From the NCBI GenBank assembly GCA_025869455.1, contig JAOZVT010000751.1, forward strand, positions 1 through 5,871: a DNA stretch of 5,871 nucleotides, read 5' to 3'. Below, piece after piece: positions 4,659-5,871 of the stretch. The notes under the pieces were generated by a model. It saw only the letters and a program-made list of their open reading frames with translations, was not told where the DNA came from and did no database searches. Made by a program: the position numbers and the translations under genes. This stretch comes from Prosthecobacter sp. (GTDB taxonomy: Bacteria; Verrucomicrobiota; Verrucomicrobiia; Verrucomicrobiales; Verrucomicrobiaceae). Position 1 is the stretch's first letter; each line of letters opens with the position of its first letter.

Positions 4659-5871
4659 ATGACTCCCCCCGTGCCTTTGCAGGAATCTGCCACCAGTCAC
4701 AGCTGTGCTGCCAACTGCAAAGGTATGTGTGGGGGTAAAGGAGGCTGCATTGACAGACACTCTCATGACGAGGACCATGACGATCACACCGACATGATCC
4801 CCATCACAGACCCCGCCCTTCTTCAAAGCCTCGTGGACCATGCGGGAATGCTGGTCCTGGGCCTCGACACTCAAGGACGCATTCAATGGATGAGTCAAGG
4901 AATGGAGTCTGTTTCGGGCTACACAAGTGATGAAATGAAGGGGCGTGACTGGATCAAATGTTTGATCCCGCCCGAATTTCAAGCCGCTGCCGCTTTGCTA
5001 TGCCGGGGCAGTGCAGGTGGAGACCGCAGTCGCAGCCACGTCAAACCTCTCGTGCTGAAAAATGGGGGGAGAAGACATGTGGAATGGTTTCATTCTGACA
5101 TCAAAGATGAGCAAGGCAAAGTCACAGGCATTGTCTGCATAGGTCGTGATGTTACCGAACTGCAATTGACCCGCGAAGCCTTGGTGTCCTCAGAGAAACG
5201 CAGTAGCGCGGTGCTGGAAACAGCCGTGAATGCCATCATCACCATGAGTGAGCAGCGCATCATTGAAACCGTAAACTCTGCCACCGAACGCATCTTTGGT
5301 TATACCCGCACAGAAATGGTGGGCCAAAATATTAAAATGCTGATGCCGCAGCCTTATCGTGATAAACACGATGGTTATGTGCAAAATTACATGCAGACAG
5401 GTGTTAAAAAGATCATCGGTATTGGGCGCGAAGCTGTAGGACAACGCAAAGACGGCACGGTGTTTCCTATGGATCTTTCCGTTGGGGAAGCACTGCTACC
5501 TGAAGGCAGACGCGTATTCACTGGCATCATTCGAGATCTCAGCGACCGCAAAATCCTCGAAGAAAAAATCCTGCAAATCAGTGAAGAAGAGCAGCACCGC
5601 ATCGGGCAAGATTTGCATGATGACTTGTGTCAGCAACTGGCAGCCATTGGTTGTTTAGCCAAGGTGGCGCACCAACAACTGCAAAAAAGCGGGAATGCTG
5701 AGGCAGAAAATCTTCATGAGATCGTGCGCTTGGTTACCCACGCCAATGTGCGTGCCCGGGAAATGTCACGCGGTCTTATGCCGGTGGTGCTTGACTCAGA
5801 AGGACTGATGGCGGCCTTGGCCGAATTGGCCCAGGGTACTGAGCGTATCTTTCGGGTGACTTGTCCCTTCC
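4659..5871 (+). CDS. FixL-like PAS-PAS sensor histidine kinase (HisKA_3 type), 3' end cut by the window edge
   Basis: Soluble sensor kinase; 404 codons are visible, with no stop before the edge. Order: a Cys- and His/Asp-rich tail (C16, C20, C24, C30; H34, H36, H40, H43), PAS domain 1 (about 50-168, ending IGRDVTEL), PAS domain 2 (about 182-298, ending GIIRDLSDRK), and a HisKA_3 dimerisation module with phosphoacceptor H320 in DLHDDLCQQL. The HATPase domain must lie beyond the window. PAS 2 closely matches the heme PAS of rhizobial FixL: MPQPYR, HDGY with H237 at the proximal heme-ligand position, IIGIGR with R257 exactly 20 residues later at the distal oxygen-sensing position, then GQRKDG and FPM. 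Oxygen sensing through heme is therefore likely. Rhizobial FixL uses a different (HisKA) phosphoacceptor module; the HisKA_3 module predicts a NarL/LuxR-type partner like that at 1-663. No transmembrane segment is seen. ATG 4659 lacks a Shine-Dalgarno sequence; GTG 4656 or ATG 4725 and 4794 are alternatives, and the last would remove the whole Cys/His tail. Same reading frame as the upstream stress-protein gene, separated by its TAA. Confidence 0.9.
   Translation, partial: MTPPVPLQESATSHSCAANCKGMCGGKGGCIDRHSHDEDHDDHTDMIPITDPALLQSLVDHAGMLVLGLDTQGRIQWMSQGMESVSGYTSDEMKGRDWIKCLIPPEFQAAAALLCRGSAGGDRSRSHVKPLVLKNGGRRHVEWFHSDIKDEQGKVTGIVCIGRDVTELQLTREALVSSEKRSSAVLETAVNAIITMSEQRIIETVNSATERIFGYTRTEMVGQNIKMLMPQPYRDKHDGYVQNYMQTGVKKIIGIGREAVGQRKDGTVFPMDLSVGEALLPEGRRVFTGIIRDLSDRKILEEKILQISEEEQHRIGQDLHDDLCQQLAAIGCLAKVAHQQLQKSGNAEAENLHEIVRLVTHANVRAREMSRGLMPVVLDSEGLMAALAELAQGTERIFRVTCPF

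Noticed and set aside
4704..4748. NreB-type oxygen-labile [4Fe-4S] site in the kinase N-terminus
   Set aside because: NreB uses two C-x2-C pairs within a PAS domain; here the spacing is x3, x3, x5 and the cysteines precede the PAS domain, so the specific NreB assignment is not supported.
4650..4982. A 110-codon minus-strand frame opposite the kinase start, and similar minus-strand frames at 2555-2935, 5190-5444 and 5387-5602
   Set aside because: They are antisense to genes with clear domain motifs and show no recognisable protein features.
1..5871. CRISPR arrays, transposase genes, tRNAs or prophage elements
   Set aside because: No evenly spaced repeats, transposase motifs, tRNA-like folds or phage genes were seen on either strand.

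Overview
The window carries four protein genes and one structural RNA gene, all on the + strand. In order: the 3' part of a NarL/FixJ-type response regulator (open at the left edge), rnpB (bacterial type A RNase P RNA), a P1B-type copper/heavy-metal ATPase of the FixI/CcoI kind, a tandem-domain universal stress protein, and the 5' part of a two-PAS histidine kinase (open at the right edge).

Organism: a bacterium of moderate GC. The genes for the stress protein and the kinase lack a recognisable Shine-Dalgarno sequence, while the ATPase gene has a purine-rich leader. The protein style and gene mix remind me of Verrucomicrobiota (Prosthecobacter/Verrucomicrobium-like), but that is an impression rather than something the sequence proves.

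Layout: 1-663 encodes a receiver plus LuxR-type HTH regulator. A 12-bp perfect inverted repeat follows at 682-719. Its right arm holds a plausible -35 box of a promoter (TTGGCG, 16 nt, TACTAT) whose predicted start coincides with the P1 helix of rnpB. rnpB fills about 741-1180, so the 605-base stretch between the two flanking protein genes is not empty. The ATPase gene (1269-3647) starts about 90 nt after the RNA and ends inside a 9-bp hairpin. After an 84-nt gap with small TCTAA/TTAGA repeats comes the stress-protein gene (3732-4640). The kinase gene (from 4659) follows after only 18 nt and probably forms an operon with it.

How the parts fit: the kinase has a PAS domain closely resembling the heme-binding oxygen-sensing domain of FixL, with the proximal His (H237) and distal Arg (R257) both in place. 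Its phosphoacceptor module is of the HisKA_3 type, which normally pairs with NarL/LuxR-type regulators like the one at the left edge. FixI/CcoI-type ATPases supply copper for cbb3 oxidase assembly, and stress proteins are often induced under low oxygen. The simplest reading is an oxygen/redox/copper-responsive locus. The most unusual element is a short Cys- and His/Asp-rich N-terminal tail on the kinase that looks like a metal-binding or redox module and is not part of canonical FixL.
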